64,000 bases of DNA, taken from the NCBI RefSeq assembly GCF_019904175.1, contig NZ_CP061913.1, positions 8,556,001-8,620,000 of the forward strand. Direction: 5' to 3'. The stretch is from Dactylosporangium vinaceum. GTDB lineage: Bacteria > Actinomycetota > Actinomycetes > Mycobacteriales > Micromonosporaceae. This document shows, in pieces, positions 8,394-16,024 of the stretch. The stretch's first letter is position 1; each line of letters opens with the position of its first letter. The notes below the pieces were generated by a model. That model saw only the letters and a list, made by a program, of their open reading frames with translations. It was not told the origin of the DNA and searched no databases. The translations under genes were made by a program, and so were the position numbers.

Positions 8394-8759
8394 ATGTACT
8401 ACTGGCCGTTCCGGATCGTCATGAGCGCGGCGGCGGTGATGCTCGTCGACCAGGCGGTGTTCGCGGGACAGTTCCTGGCCGGCACCTTCGGGGCACTGCA
8501 CACGCACCGGGTCAACGCGACCTACAGCGGGATCGCCGTCCTCGTCGCCGCCGTCGCCGCCGTGCCGATCCACCGGCCGGGGCGCGGGCCGCTGTGGCCG
8601 GTGCTCGCCTGCCTCGGCCTGTTCGGGCTCATCGCCCTGCAGATCGCGCTCGGCTTCGCCCGCCTGCTGGCCCTGCACGTCCCGCTCGGCGTGGCGGTCA
8701 TCGGCCTGGCCGCGGCGCTGGCCATCTGGTCCTGGCGCCCCACACGGAGCGCGGCATGA
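8394..8759 (+). CDS. Small four-helix membrane protein
   Basis: A 121-residue integral membrane protein with four predicted helices (about 8-30, 45-62, 68-88, 92-112). GGAGGG lies 8 bases before the ATG (8381-8386). Single histidines at about residues 36, 38, 60 and 95 could bind haem or copper, but this is speculation. Its stop overlaps the ATG of the multicopper oxidase (ATGA, 8756-8759), so the two are translationally coupled. It may act as a membrane partner in copper handling or electron transfer. I do not recognise a named family. Confidence 0.75.
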   Translation: MYYWPFRIVMSAAAVMLVDQAVFAGQFLAGTFGALHTHRVNATYSGIAVLVAAVAAVPIHRPGRGPLWPVLACLGLFGLIALQIALGFARLLALHVPLGVAVIGLAAALAIWSWRPTRSAA

Positions 8760-10288
8760 GGCGGCGGGCGCTGCTGGGGCTGCTCGCGGCGGTGGGCGGG
8801 GTGGGAGTACCACTGCTGCGCGGCTGGAAGGGCTCGACGTCCACCGGGCTGCTGCTGCCGAGCCGCCGCCCGCGGCCGGAGCCGTTCGCGGTAGCGCTGC
8901 CGATCCCGCCGGTGCTGCGGCCCGCCCGGTTCGACGCGGAGGGCGAGCACTACGAGATCGTGCAGCGGGTCGCCGCCGTGGAGATCCTGCCCGGGCTGTC
9001 GACGCAGATCTGGGGGTACAACGGCAGCCTCCCCGGGCCGACGATCGTGTCGCGCTCCGGGCGCCCGGTCACCGTGCTGCACCGCAACGAGCTGCCGGTG
9101 CCGACCGTCGCGCACCTGCACGGCGGGCGGACACCGGCCGCGTCCGACGGCTACCCCACCGACCTGCTGCTGCCCGCCGGCTCGACCGGCCATGCCGCGC
9201 ACCTGCCGGCGATGTCCGACCCGCAGGCCGTCATCACGAGCGGGTCGCGGCTGTACTCGTACCCGCTCGACCAGCCCGCCGGCACGCTCTGGTACCACGA
9301 CCACCGCATGGACTTCACCGGCCCGAGCGTCTGGCGGGGCCTGGCCGGCTTCCACCTCGTCACCGACGCCGCCGAGGACGACGTGCCGCTGCCCCGGGGC
9401 GCGCGCGACCTGCCGCTGATGGTGATGGACCGCTCGTTCGGCCCGGACGGCGAGCTGCTGTATCCCAGCGTCGACCCGGGCCTCGTCACGCCCGGCGTCA
9501 CCGGCGGCTTCGGGGCGGGCGTGCTCGGCGACGTCATCCTCGTCAACGGTGCCCCGTGGCCGGTCGCCGACGTGGACGCCGCCCGCTACCGGCTGCGGCT
9601 GCTGAACGCGTCGAACGCGCGGCGGTATCGGCTGGTGCTCGACCCGCCCGGGGCGCTCGTGCAGATCGGGGCGGACGGCGGGCTCCTCGAGCGGCCGGTG
9701 CGCCACGACGCGGTGGAGCTCGCACCGGCGCAGCGGCTCGACGTGGTCGTGGACTTCAGCGGGTACCCCATCGGGCAGGACGTCACCGTCCTGAACACCT
9801 TCGGCGACGGGCCGACCGGCCGGGTGATGCGGTTCCGGGTCGTGCGCGCGGCCACCGACGACACCGCGGTCCCGGCGGCGCTGCCCGGGGAGCCGGGGCT
9901 GAGCCCGGGTCCGGACGCGCCCGCCCGGACCATGCAGTTCCGGCACGCGACGGTCGGGGGGATGGCCGGCTGGGCGGTCAACGGGGCGCCGTTCACGCCC
10001 GGCGCCGTGCACGCACGGGTGCGCCGCGGCGCGGTCGAGGTGTGGCGGCTCGCCAGCGACTTCCACCACCCGATCCACCTGCACGGCGCCACGTTCCGCG
10101 TCCTCGCGCGCAGCAACGGCGGGCCGGGCCCCTACGACGCCGGCTGGCGCGACACGCTCGACCTGCGCCCGGCCGAGCAGGCGACGATCGCGGTGCGGTT
10201 CGGCTCCGACCCGGGCCGGTACGTCTTCCACTGCCACAACCTCGAGCACGAGGACATGGCCATGATGGGCAACGTCGTCATCGAGTGA
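8756..10288 (+). CDS. Multicopper oxidase (laccase/CueO/bilirubin-oxidase-like)
   Basis: A 510-residue three-cupredoxin-domain oxidase. All four copper-binding motifs are present in order: HLHGG (120-124), WYHDH (179-183), HPIHLHG (about 437-443) and HCHNLEHEDM (492-501). The last supplies the T1 cysteine and flanking histidines; the axial position is likely Met (D-M-A-M). The N-terminus MRRRALLGLLAAVGG resembles a Tat signal, consistent with export of a folded copper enzyme. The reaction would be one-electron oxidation of phenols, metal ions or bilirubin-like substrates with reduction of O2 to water. It is coupled to the preceding membrane protein and likely under the divergent MarR regulator. 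Its tail overlaps the convergent UPF0104 gene by 11 bp. Confidence 0.93.
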   Translation: MRRRALLGLLAAVGGVGVPLLRGWKGSTSTGLLLPSRRPRPEPFAVALPIPPVLRPARFDAEGEHYEIVQRVAAVEILPGLSTQIWGYNGSLPGPTIVSRSGRPVTVLHRNELPVPTVAHLHGGRTPAASDGYPTDLLLPAGSTGHAAHLPAMSDPQAVITSGSRLYSYPLDQPAGTLWYHDHRMDFTGPSVWRGLAGFHLVTDAAEDDVPLPRGARDLPLMVMDRSFGPDGELLYPSVDPGLVTPGVTGGFGAGVLGDVILVNGAPWPVADVDAARYRLRLLNASNARRYRLVLDPPGALVQIGADGGLLERPVRHDAVELAPAQRLDVVVDFSGYPIGQDVTVLNTFGDGPTGRVMRFRVVRAATDDTAVPAALPGEPGLSPGPDAPARTMQFRHATVGGMAGWAVNGAPFTPGAVHARVRRGAVEVWRLASDFHHPIHLHGATFRVLARSNGGPGPYDAGWRDTLDLRPAEQATIAVRFGSDPGRYVFHCHNLEHEDMAMMGNVVIE

Positions 10289-11336
10289 CCGACAGGCTCG
10301 GCCGCGGGACACCGCGCGGCGTGGGCAGCGGCGCCGGTGTGGGGACGAGGGCCGCGTCGTTCGCCTTGCCCGCCCGCCAGCACAGCAGCCCGACCGGCAG
10401 GTCGATCCAGCACGAGAGGATGCGGTAGAGCAGCACCGCCGCCGCGGCCGGTGCGGCCGGCGCTCCGGCGGCCGTGAGCGCGACGAGCAGGCTCGCCTCG
10501 ATCACGCCGATGCCCCCGGGCGTGGCCGGGATCTGGCGGAGCAGCTGGGCGATGAGATACCCGGTCGCGATCGTCGTCGACGGCACGTCCAGCCCGGCCG
10601 CGCGCACGGCGAAGACCAGGCAGAGCACGTCGGCCGTCCAGTTGAGGACCGCCATCGCCAGCACCGTCAGCCACCGCCCGGTCGGCACGGTGAACGCCAG
10701 CGCGACGGTGTGCCGCAGCGTGGCCCAGACCCGCGCCACCCGCCCCGCGCCCTCGGCGGCCTCCGGCGCCGCCACGGTCCGCGGCGCCCCACCGGCCCGG
10801 CGGACGGCGCGGGCGTGCAGCAGGCCGAGCACGCCCGCGCCGAGCACGCCGCCGACGATCCCGAGGACCTGCGCGGAGGGGCGGGCGATGAGCAGCACGT
10901 TCGCCGCGTAGAGCAGCGCCAGGCCCACGAGCGAGGCCGCGCCGGAGAGCAGCATCACCGCCGCCGCGACCGCGCGGGTGGCGCCGCCGGCCCGGAAGCG
11001 GCCGAACGCGTACCCGGCCGAGACCGCCGAGCCCGCCGGCAGCGCGGCCGCCATCGCGGAGCGGGCGTAGGTGAGCCCGAGCGAGGCGCCGGGCCCCATC
11101 CGGGCGCCGAACGCGGCGAGCAGCTGCCGCTGCTGCTCCGAGAACGCCACCATCGCCACGACCGAGAGCACCGCGGCCGCCGCGAGCCAGCCGGTCCGAG
11201 CCGTGCGCAGCGCCTCCCAGGTGGCCGCCGGGGACGGCAGGTGCCCCCGCAGCTCCAGCCCGGCCACGACCACGCCGGCGACGAGCAGTCCGGTCCGCCA
11301 GTACCTCACCTTCACGCCTTCATCGTCGGCAGCCAC
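10278..11336 (-). CDS. UPF0104 / lysylphosphatidylglycerol synthase TM-region-like membrane protein
   Basis: A 352-residue polytopic membrane protein with about eight helices. The segment QIPATPGGIGVIEASL is the conserved signature of the UPF0104/LPG-synthase transmembrane family (P-G-G-x-G-x-x-E). In MprF this domain flips aminoacylated lipids; stand-alone members may flip other lipids or glycolipids. No synthase domain is fused here, while the MprF-like protein at 17766 lacks a clear copy of this domain, so a functional link between the two is possible but speculative. The start is a GTG; an in-frame GTG 7 codons later is an alternative. Confidence 0.85.
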   Translation of the reverse strand: MAADDEGVKVRYWRTGLLVAGVVVAGLELRGHLPSPAATWEALRTARTGWLAAAAVLSVVAMVAFSEQQRQLLAAFGARMGPGASLGLTYARSAMAAALPAGSAVSAGYAFGRFRAGGATRAVAAAVMLLSGAASLVGLALLYAANVLLIARPSAQVLGIVGGVLGAGVLGLLHARAVRRAGGAPRTVAAPEAAEGAGRVARVWATLRHTVALAFTVPTGRWLTVLAMAVLNWTADVLCLVFAVRAAGLDVPSTTIATGYLIAQLLRQIPATPGGIGVIEASLLVALTAAGAPAAPAAAAVLLYRILSCWIDLPVGLLCWRAGKANDAALVPTPAPLPTPRGVPRPSLSVTR

Positions 11337-11405
11337 CGTAAGAGCGAATCCGGGTGCCGGTTAAGAATTGCGTGAGAATTCCGCCGCAGGATTGCGCGGC
11401 TGCGC

Positions 11406-12335
11406 TCAGCCGGTCGGCAGCCAGGCTTGCAGCAGCGCCGCGAACTCCGCCACCGCGGCCGCCGCGACAAGCAGCGAGAGCGCCGAGACGCAGGCCGAGC
11501 CGCTGACCGTGAAGCCGCCCTGGCGCAGCCGGCCGGAGGTGGGCCGGACGAGCGCCTCGACCCGGCACACCGTGCTGGAGCCGCCGATGCCCAGCGCCGC
11601 CTCGGGGCCGTGGGCGGCCAGCGCGACCTTGGCGATCGTGTGGGCGACCAGGCGGCGGTCGGCGACGGTCCGGGCGGCGTCCTCGTCGGCGCTGCGCTCG
11701 ACCAGGAGGTCGACGGCGGCCGCCACCGGGCGCAGCAGCGGGTTGATCGCGGTGGCCAGCCCGGCGGCGGCGGTCGTGCGGTCGTGGCGGTGGCGCAGGT
11801 GGGCCCGCTCGTGGGCCAGGACCGCGCGGCGCTCCCGGGCGTCGAGCAGCCGCAGCAGGCCGCTCGTCACCAGCACGTGCCCCCGGCGCCCGGGCACGGG
11901 CGGCACGGCGACCGCGCGCGGGCTGTCCCAGTCGGCGACGAGCAGGTCGCCGTCGGCCGGCCCGGCGGCGTGCAGCGACCGGGCGACGGCCCGGCGGCGG
12001 TGCCGCTCGGACGCGGCCCGCCAGCCGATCCACAGCAGCAGCCCGGCCGCGCCGACGGCGAGCGGGTCGGGGATCGGCTCGGGCAGCGGCTGTCCCCCGG
12101 CCGCGGCGGACACGTGCGCGTAGCGCTCGATCGCCGGCACGTCGTCGGCGAGCGTCGCCGCCACGAGCAGCAGGCAGACCAGGCCGGACCCGGCCGTGAC
12201 CACCGCCCCCGCCGCGAGCGCCCGCGCGGCCCGCTCCGGACGGCCGTCCCGGGTCGCGATCCGCGCGAGCGGCCAGAGGGCTACCGGCAGCAGCAGGACG
12301 GGCAGCAGCACCGGCACGTGCACGAGCCAGGTCAC
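11406..12335 (-). CDS. M56/M48-type membrane zinc metalloprotease (BlaR1-like sensor)
   Basis: A 309-residue membrane protease with N-terminal helices, the zinc motif HERAH (in LAHERAHLRHRHD), a later glutamate region (LLVERSADEDA) and a C-terminal helix. The GTG start overlaps the BlaI-like stop by 4 bp (12332-12335). In the family, proteolysis leads to inactivation of the partner BlaI repressor; here no extracellular penicillin-binding domain is present, so the inducing signal is unknown. Many actinobacterial pairs of this type have no beta-lactamase next to them, as here. Confidence 0.9.
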   Translation of the reverse strand: MTWLVHVPVLLPVLLLPVALWPLARIATRDGRPERAARALAAGAVVTAGSGLVCLLLVAATLADDVPAIERYAHVSAAAGGQPLPEPIPDPLAVGAAGLLLWIGWRAASERHRRRAVARSLHAAGPADGDLLVADWDSPRAVAVPPVPGRRGHVLVTSGLLRLLDARERRAVLAHERAHLRHRHDRTTAAAGLATAINPLLRPVAAAVDLLVERSADEDAARTVADRRLVAHTIAKVALAAHGPEAALGIGGSSTVCRVEALVRPTSGRLRQGGFTVSGSACVSALSLLVAAAAVAEFAALLQAWLPTG

Positions 12336-12712
12336 GGCGCGCCTTCGGCGGACTCGCGCAGCAGGGCCCGCAGCAGCTCGGCGTCGGCCGGGTCGAGCTC
12401 GGCGGTGAACTGGCGCAGCACCGCCGAGCGGTCGCCCGGCCCGTCGAGCGCCGCCCGCATGCTCCGGGCCGCCGCTGTCGCCCGGTCCTCGGCCGGGAAG
12501 TACTCGTGCCCGCGCCCCCCGGCCAGGCTGGCCCGCCGCCGCGCCCGCCCCTTCTCCAGCAGCCGGGTCAGGATCGTCTGCACGGTGTTGTACGCCCGCT
12601 CCCCATCCAGCCGCTGCTGCACCTGCGCCGGGCTCAGCGGCCCGTCCGCGGCCCACAGCACCGCCATGATCTCCGACTCCAGGGAGCCCCAGGCACGCCG
12701 ATCCGAAGTCAC
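12332..12712 (-). CDS. BlaI/MecI/CopY-family repressor
   Basis: A 126-residue penicillinase-repressor family protein: winged helix with the hallmarks LESEIMAVLWA, VQQRLDGERAYNTVQTIL and TRLLEKGRARR, then a short helical dimerisation region. It is the first gene of a two-gene operon with the M56 protease and probably represses its own promoter and unlinked targets. Length and domain order are standard. Confidence 0.92.
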   Translation of the reverse strand: MTSDRRAWGSLESEIMAVLWAADGPLSPAQVQQRLDGERAYNTVQTILTRLLEKGRARRRASLAGGRGHEYFPAEDRATAAARSMRAALDGPGDRSAVLRQFTAELDPADAELLRALLRESAEGAP

Positions 12713-12772
12713 CCGCCCACGGTACCCGCCCGCCGGCCCCTGCCTACGGAAGGAGGCGGGCGCCGCGGGCTC

Positions 12773-13390
12773 CTACCGCGTCCGCGCGCGCGACCGGGAG
12801 CGGGCCCGGAGGAGCTCGACAGCGATCGGGACGACCGAGACCACCACGATGCCGATGAGGATGAGCTCGATGTTGTCGCGGACGAAGGCGATCTGGCCCA
12901 GGAAGTAGCCGAGGACCGTCACGCCGCAGGACCACAGGATGCCGCCGAGGACGTTGTAGATGACGAAGGTGCGGTAGTGCATGCCGCTGGCCCCGGCGAC
13001 GATCGGGGTGAAGGTGCGCACGATGGGCACGAACCGGGCCAGGACGATCGAGCGGGCGCCGTAGCGGTCGAAGAACTCCTGGGCCTTGCGCAGATTCGAC
13101 TGCTTGAACAGCCGCGCATCCGGCCGGCGGAACAGCGACGGGCCGACGCGGCGGCCGAACATGTACCCCACCTGGTCCCCGGCGATCGCGGCGACGGAGA
13201 TCAGCAGGCACACCAGCCACAGCGGCTGCTGCAGGTATGTGCCGGAGGCGACAAGCAGGCCGGCGGTGAACAGCAGCGAGTCGCCGGGCAGGAAGAACCC
13301 GATCAGCAGGCCCGACTCGGCGAACACGATCGCGAGGATGCCGATCAGGCCGAACGTCGAGATCAGGTACTCCGGGTCCAGGAAGTGCAC
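12773..13390 (-). CDS. DedA/SNARE-associated family membrane protein
   Basis: A 205-residue DedA protein. The start is the GTG at 13390, preceded by TAGGAG 7 bases upstream. Conserved features are the re-entrant region ESGLLIGFFLPGDSLLF (E and the PGD motif), GYMFGRRVG, and FVPIVRTFTPIVAGASGM with the essential Arg, followed by GGILW. DedA proteins are proposed proton-coupled lipid transporters or scramblases, some returning undecaprenyl phosphate to the inner leaflet. A CCTAC-N5-GTAGG hairpin (13400-13414) overlaps the ribosome-binding site on this strand and could modulate translation. Confidence 0.92.
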   Translation of the reverse strand: MHFLDPEYLISTFGLIGILAIVFAESGLLIGFFLPGDSLLFTAGLLVASGTYLQQPLWLVCLLISVAAIAGDQVGYMFGRRVGPSLFRRPDARLFKQSNLRKAQEFFDRYGARSIVLARFVPIVRTFTPIVAGASGMHYRTFVIYNVLGGILWSCGVTVLGYFLGQIAFVRDNIELILIGIVVVSVVPIAVELLRARSRSRARTR

Positions 13391-13470
13391 GGCGGGACTC
13401 CTACCACTTGTAGGTGATGTCCCTCTGAACCGTACCGGCCGTTTCTGTAAGGAAGCTGGAAAGGGCGACT

Positions 13471-13483
13471 CTGAAAATTTCAG
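13471..13483. promoter_or_regulatory. 13-bp AT-rich palindrome in the DedA/two-repeat protein interval
   Basis: CTGAAAATTTCAG is a perfect inverted repeat around a central A, inside a 218-bp divergent gap (13391-13608). It could be an operator or part of a leader RNA. Confidence 0.4.
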
Positions 13484-13488
13484 CGCGT

Positions 13489-13522
13489 TTCGGCAGGCCG
13501 GCTGGGTTGCCGAAGATTTTTT
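13489..13522 (+). terminator. Intrinsic-terminator-like hairpin in the leader of the two-repeat secreted protein
   Basis: TTCGGCA (13489-13495), a 12-base loop, TGCCGAA (13508-13514), then GA and six T (13517-13522). No + strand gene ends upstream, so it lies in the 5' leader of the gene at 13609 rather than behind a gene. It may be an attenuator. Confidence 0.5.
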
Positions 13523-13608
13523 GAACCCTGGCCGCGACGGTCGCCGTACCACGCGACGAGACCGCCGGCGGACTCACGAAATCCCACCTGCTGAAGGGTC
13601 GGCCTCAT

Positions 13609-14439
13609 ATGTCCACAATCGACACTCCGACGAATCCGTGGCGGAAGCGGCTGCTGATCGGGGGCGGCGCGGCCGCGGTGCTCAGCGTCGGGCTCGGCCT
13701 CGGCGTCGCCGGCGCCCAGACCAACACCGGCGCGAGCGGCTCACCGGGCAACATCGTGTGCCCGACGGTGTCGGACCGGCTGCCCGCAGTGCCCGTGGAG
13801 GCCAGAGCCGAGGTCGAGCGCAACCTGCAACTGCTCAACACGCAGGTCGCCGAGGCCAACCAGCGGCTGGTCACCAGCCAGGGCCAGGGCGGCCCCAACT
13901 TCGTCAACAACGCCATCCTCGGCCCGCTGAAGGACAAGCGGGTCTCGACGATCGACCGGATCGCGATCGCCATCGGCCGCCACGCGGCCAAGCCGACAGG
14001 CCTGGACTCCCTGGCCGGCTGCCAGCTCGTGAAGGGCCAGCCGCCCGCGACGGCCGTCGTCCCGGCCCCGGTCGTGACGAGGACGACCACGGCGACCCGC
14101 ACGACCGCGCCGCCGGCCGGCAACGCGGGCGGCGGCAACCAGGGCGGCGGCACCATCGCCTGCCCGTCGGTCGCCGACAAGCTGCCCGCGATCCCGGCCC
14201 AGGCCCAGGAGGAGGTCGACCGCAACCTGACCCTCCTGCAGACCCAGATCGCCGAGGCCGAGCAGCGCCTCGCCACCAGCCAGGGTCAGGGTGGCCCCAA
14301 CTTCGTCAACAACGCCATCCTCGGCCCGCTGAAGGACAAGCGGGTGGCCACCATCAACCGCATCGCCACCGCGATCGGCCGGCACGCCGCCCGCCCGGAG
14401 GGCCTGGCCGAGTCCCTCTCCACCTGCGCCCTCGCGTAG
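13609..14439 (+). CDS. Secreted protein with two near-identical Cys-bounded repeats
   Basis: A 276-residue exported protein of unrecognised function. A basic N-terminus (NPWRKRLL) and a hydrophobic segment ending GVAGAQT form a signal peptide or anchor. Two copies of a domain of about 85 residues follow (about 51-136 and 184-275). Each runs from CP(T/S)V to a final Cys, and each contains the same SQGQGGPNFVNNAILGPL stretch and an IGRHAA helix. They are joined by a Thr/Ala/Pro and Gly/Asn linker. Each pair of cysteines could form one disulphide. GAAGGG lies 10 bases upstream. The 71-bp core is 97% identical between the copies, suggesting recent duplication or gene conversion. Confidence 0.8.
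   Translation: MSTIDTPTNPWRKRLLIGGGAAAVLSVGLGLGVAGAQTNTGASGSPGNIVCPTVSDRLPAVPVEARAEVERNLQLLNTQVAEANQRLVTSQGQGGPNFVNNAILGPLKDKRVSTIDRIAIAIGRHAAKPTGLDSLAGCQLVKGQPPATAVVPAPVVTRTTTATRTTAPPAGNAGGGNQGGGTIACPSVADKLPAIPAQAQEEVDRNLTLLQTQIAEAEQRLATSQGQGGPNFVNNAILGPLKDKRVATINRIATAIGRHAARPEGLAESLSTCALA
13873..14345 (+). repeat. Direct repeat of 71 bp (13873-13943 and 14275-14345)
   Basis: Two copies 402 bp apart inside the two-repeat gene, differing at 2 positions. They encode the central part of each domain. Flanking parts of the domains are more diverged, so the core is under constraint or being homogenised. Confidence 0.9.
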
Positions 14440-14451
14440 ACGCCGCGGCCC

Positions 14452-14484
14452 GGCCCGGTTGACGCGCACCCGCTCAACCGGGCC
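14452..14484 (+). terminator. Hairpin terminator after the two-repeat protein
   Basis: GGCCCGGTTGA (14452-14462) and its exact complement TCAACCGGGCC (14474-14484) around an 11-base loop, 13 bp after the stop codon. Confidence 0.7.
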
Positions 14485-14690
14485 CCGGCGACATCAGCGA
14501 TCCGCCCGGCCGTCGGCTCGCCGGGCCCGACCGGCTCCCCGGAACCACCGGATCCGGGCGCACGGCCGGCGGTAGGTCGAGGGCAGCGGCGCCGGACGCT
14601 CCGCGCGGCTGCCTCGCGTCCGGGCCCGAGCCGGTCCCGCGTCGCCTATGCGGGACCGGCCCCCTGTACCCCACTCGGTGCAGCGCTGCG

Positions 14691-14704
14691 ATGAAACGTG
14701 TCAA
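14691..14704. promoter_or_regulatory. LacI-type operator-like site, distal copy
   Basis: ATGAAACGTGTCAA; its core TGAAACGTGTCA resembles LacI-family operators (central CG, near-palindrome). The identical 14-mer occurs at 17377-17390 in the promoter of the Tm-1-like operon. This copy lies 66 bp beyond the 3' end of that operon, in a gap (14485-14769) that otherwise holds no gene I can support. Confidence 0.5.
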
Positions 14705-14769
14705 ACGGCTTGCCGGCCGGCGCCGTCGGCGGGGTCGCCGGTACAGGTGGCCGGGCGGGAACACCGGCA

Positions 14770-15186
14770 TCAGCGGACCTGGCTCCAGGCCGGGGCGACG
14801 CCGGGCTCGATGATGCGGGCGTCGGGCAGGCCGTCGAGGCCGGTCTCGGCGCCGCCGGGGGTGTAGACGACCACGAGCCGCAGCGGGCGCCACGTGGTGT
14901 TGTAGGTGGAGTGCAGCGTGTTGGCCGGGATGTATACGGCGTCGCCCTCGCGGATCGGGAACGCCGGGCCGTCGCCGATCGTCTGCTCGCCCTCACCGGA
15001 GATCACGTAGATGACCTCCTCCTCGTTCGGGTGCACGTGCGGCGCGTGGCCCTGGGCCGGGTAGACGATCACCTCGCCGGTCGTCAGCCCGGCGCCCTCG
15101 TCGAGGTGCGGGGTGACGAGCCACTTGATGGTGCCCCAGTCGAACACCCGCGTCGGGTTGTCGTCGGGGCGGCGGAAGGTCGTCAT
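14770..15186 (-). CDS. Single-domain cupin protein
   Basis: A 138-residue cupin. Motif 1 is GHAPHVHPNEEEVIYVISGEG (cut here: G, H-V-H, E-E-E, G), giving the metal ligands H, H, E; motif 2 is GDAVYIPANTLHSTYN with the fourth histidine. It is the last gene of a tight three-gene operon, overlapping the TIM-barrel gene by 4 bp (15183-15186). It may be a small dioxygenase, isomerase or ligand sensor. The pathway is unknown; co-expression with the Tm-1-like and PEP-hydrolase-like proteins suggests one catabolic step on a small organic acid or sugar-derived compound (inference). Confidence 0.85.
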   Translation of the reverse strand: MTTFRRPDDNPTRVFDWGTIKWLVTPHLDEGAGLTTGEVIVYPAQGHAPHVHPNEEEVIYVISGEGEQTIGDGPAFPIREGDAVYIPANTLHSTYNTTWRPLRLVVVYTPGGAETGLDGLPDARIIEPGVAPAWSQVR

Positions 15187-16022
15187 GGGGGCTCCTGATC
15201 CGTGGCGGAGATGGACTTGAACGCGACGAGCTGGGCCTCGATGGCCCGCTCGGTGGGCAGCCGCTCGACCGACGATGCGCCGAAGAAGCCGACGACCCCG
15301 GTGGTGTTGGCGAGGATGTAACGGGCGTCGTCCGGCTCGGCGATGGGGCCGCCGTGGCAGAGCACGATGATGTCGGGGTTGACGGCCACCGCCGCGTCGC
15401 GCATCGCCTGCACCCGCTCGGCCGACTCCTCGAGGCTCAGCGCCGTCCGCGCGCCGATCGAGCCGCTCGTCGTGAGGCCCATGTGCGGCACCAGGACGTC
15501 GGCCCCGGCGTCGGCCATCGCCGCGGCCTGCTCGACGTCGAACACGTAGGGCGCGGTGAGCAGGTCGCGCTCGTGGGCCAGCCGGACCATCTCGATCTCG
15601 AGCCGGAAGCTCATGCCCGTCTCTTCGAGGTTCTGCCGGAAGACGCCGTCGATGAGCCCGACGGTCGGGAAGTTCTGCACCCCGGCGAAGCCCAGCGCGG
15701 CGAGCTCGTCGAGGAAGCGGCCCATGACCCGGAACGGGTCGGTGCCGTTGACGCCGGCCAGCACCGGCGTGTCCCGCACGATCGGCAGCACCTCCCGGCT
15801 CATGTCCACGACGATCTGGTTCGCGTCACCGTAGGCGAGCAGCCCGCTGAGCGACCCGCGCCCGGCCATCCGGTAGCGGCCGGAGTTGTAGATGATGATC
15901 AGGTCGGCCCCGCCGGCCTCGGCCGCCTTGGCCGAGATCCCGGTCCCGGCGCCGGCACCGATCACCGGCCGTCCGGCGGCGACGGTGGCCCGCAGCCGGG
16001 CCAGTGCGGTCGTGCGGTCCAT
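15183..16022 (-). CDS. Phosphoenolpyruvate hydrolase-like TIM-barrel protein
   Basis: A 279-residue (beta/alpha)8 protein of the TIM-br_sig_trns/PEP_hydrolase group. It begins with GAGAGTGISAKAAEAGGADL and continues with VLAGVNGTDPFRVM, FAGVQNFPTVGLIDG, ADVLVPHMGLTTSGSIGA, VLCHGGPIAEPDDA and VGFFGASSVERLP. These Gly-rich strand ends bind phosphate or a PEP-like ligand in related enzymes. It starts 2 bp after the Tm-1-like gene and overlaps the cupin by 4 bp. In plant Tm-1 proteins the equivalents of this protein and its neighbour are fused in one chain, which supports a physical partnership. The physiological reaction is not established to my knowledge. Confidence 0.88.
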   Translation of the reverse strand: MDRTTALARLRATVAAGRPVIGAGAGTGISAKAAEAGGADLIIIYNSGRYRMAGRGSLSGLLAYGDANQIVVDMSREVLPIVRDTPVLAGVNGTDPFRVMGRFLDELAALGFAGVQNFPTVGLIDGVFRQNLEETGMSFRLEIEMVRLAHERDLLTAPYVFDVEQAAAMADAGADVLVPHMGLTTSGSIGARTALSLEESAERVQAMRDAAVAVNPDIIVLCHGGPIAEPDDARYILANTTGVVGFFGASSVERLPTERAIEAQLVAFKSISATDQEPP

Positions 16023-16024
16023 GC

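Noticed and set aside
11406..12712. Beta-lactam resistance locus
   Set aside because: Only the BlaI/M56 pair is present; there is no beta-lactamase, PBP or penicillin-sensing domain.
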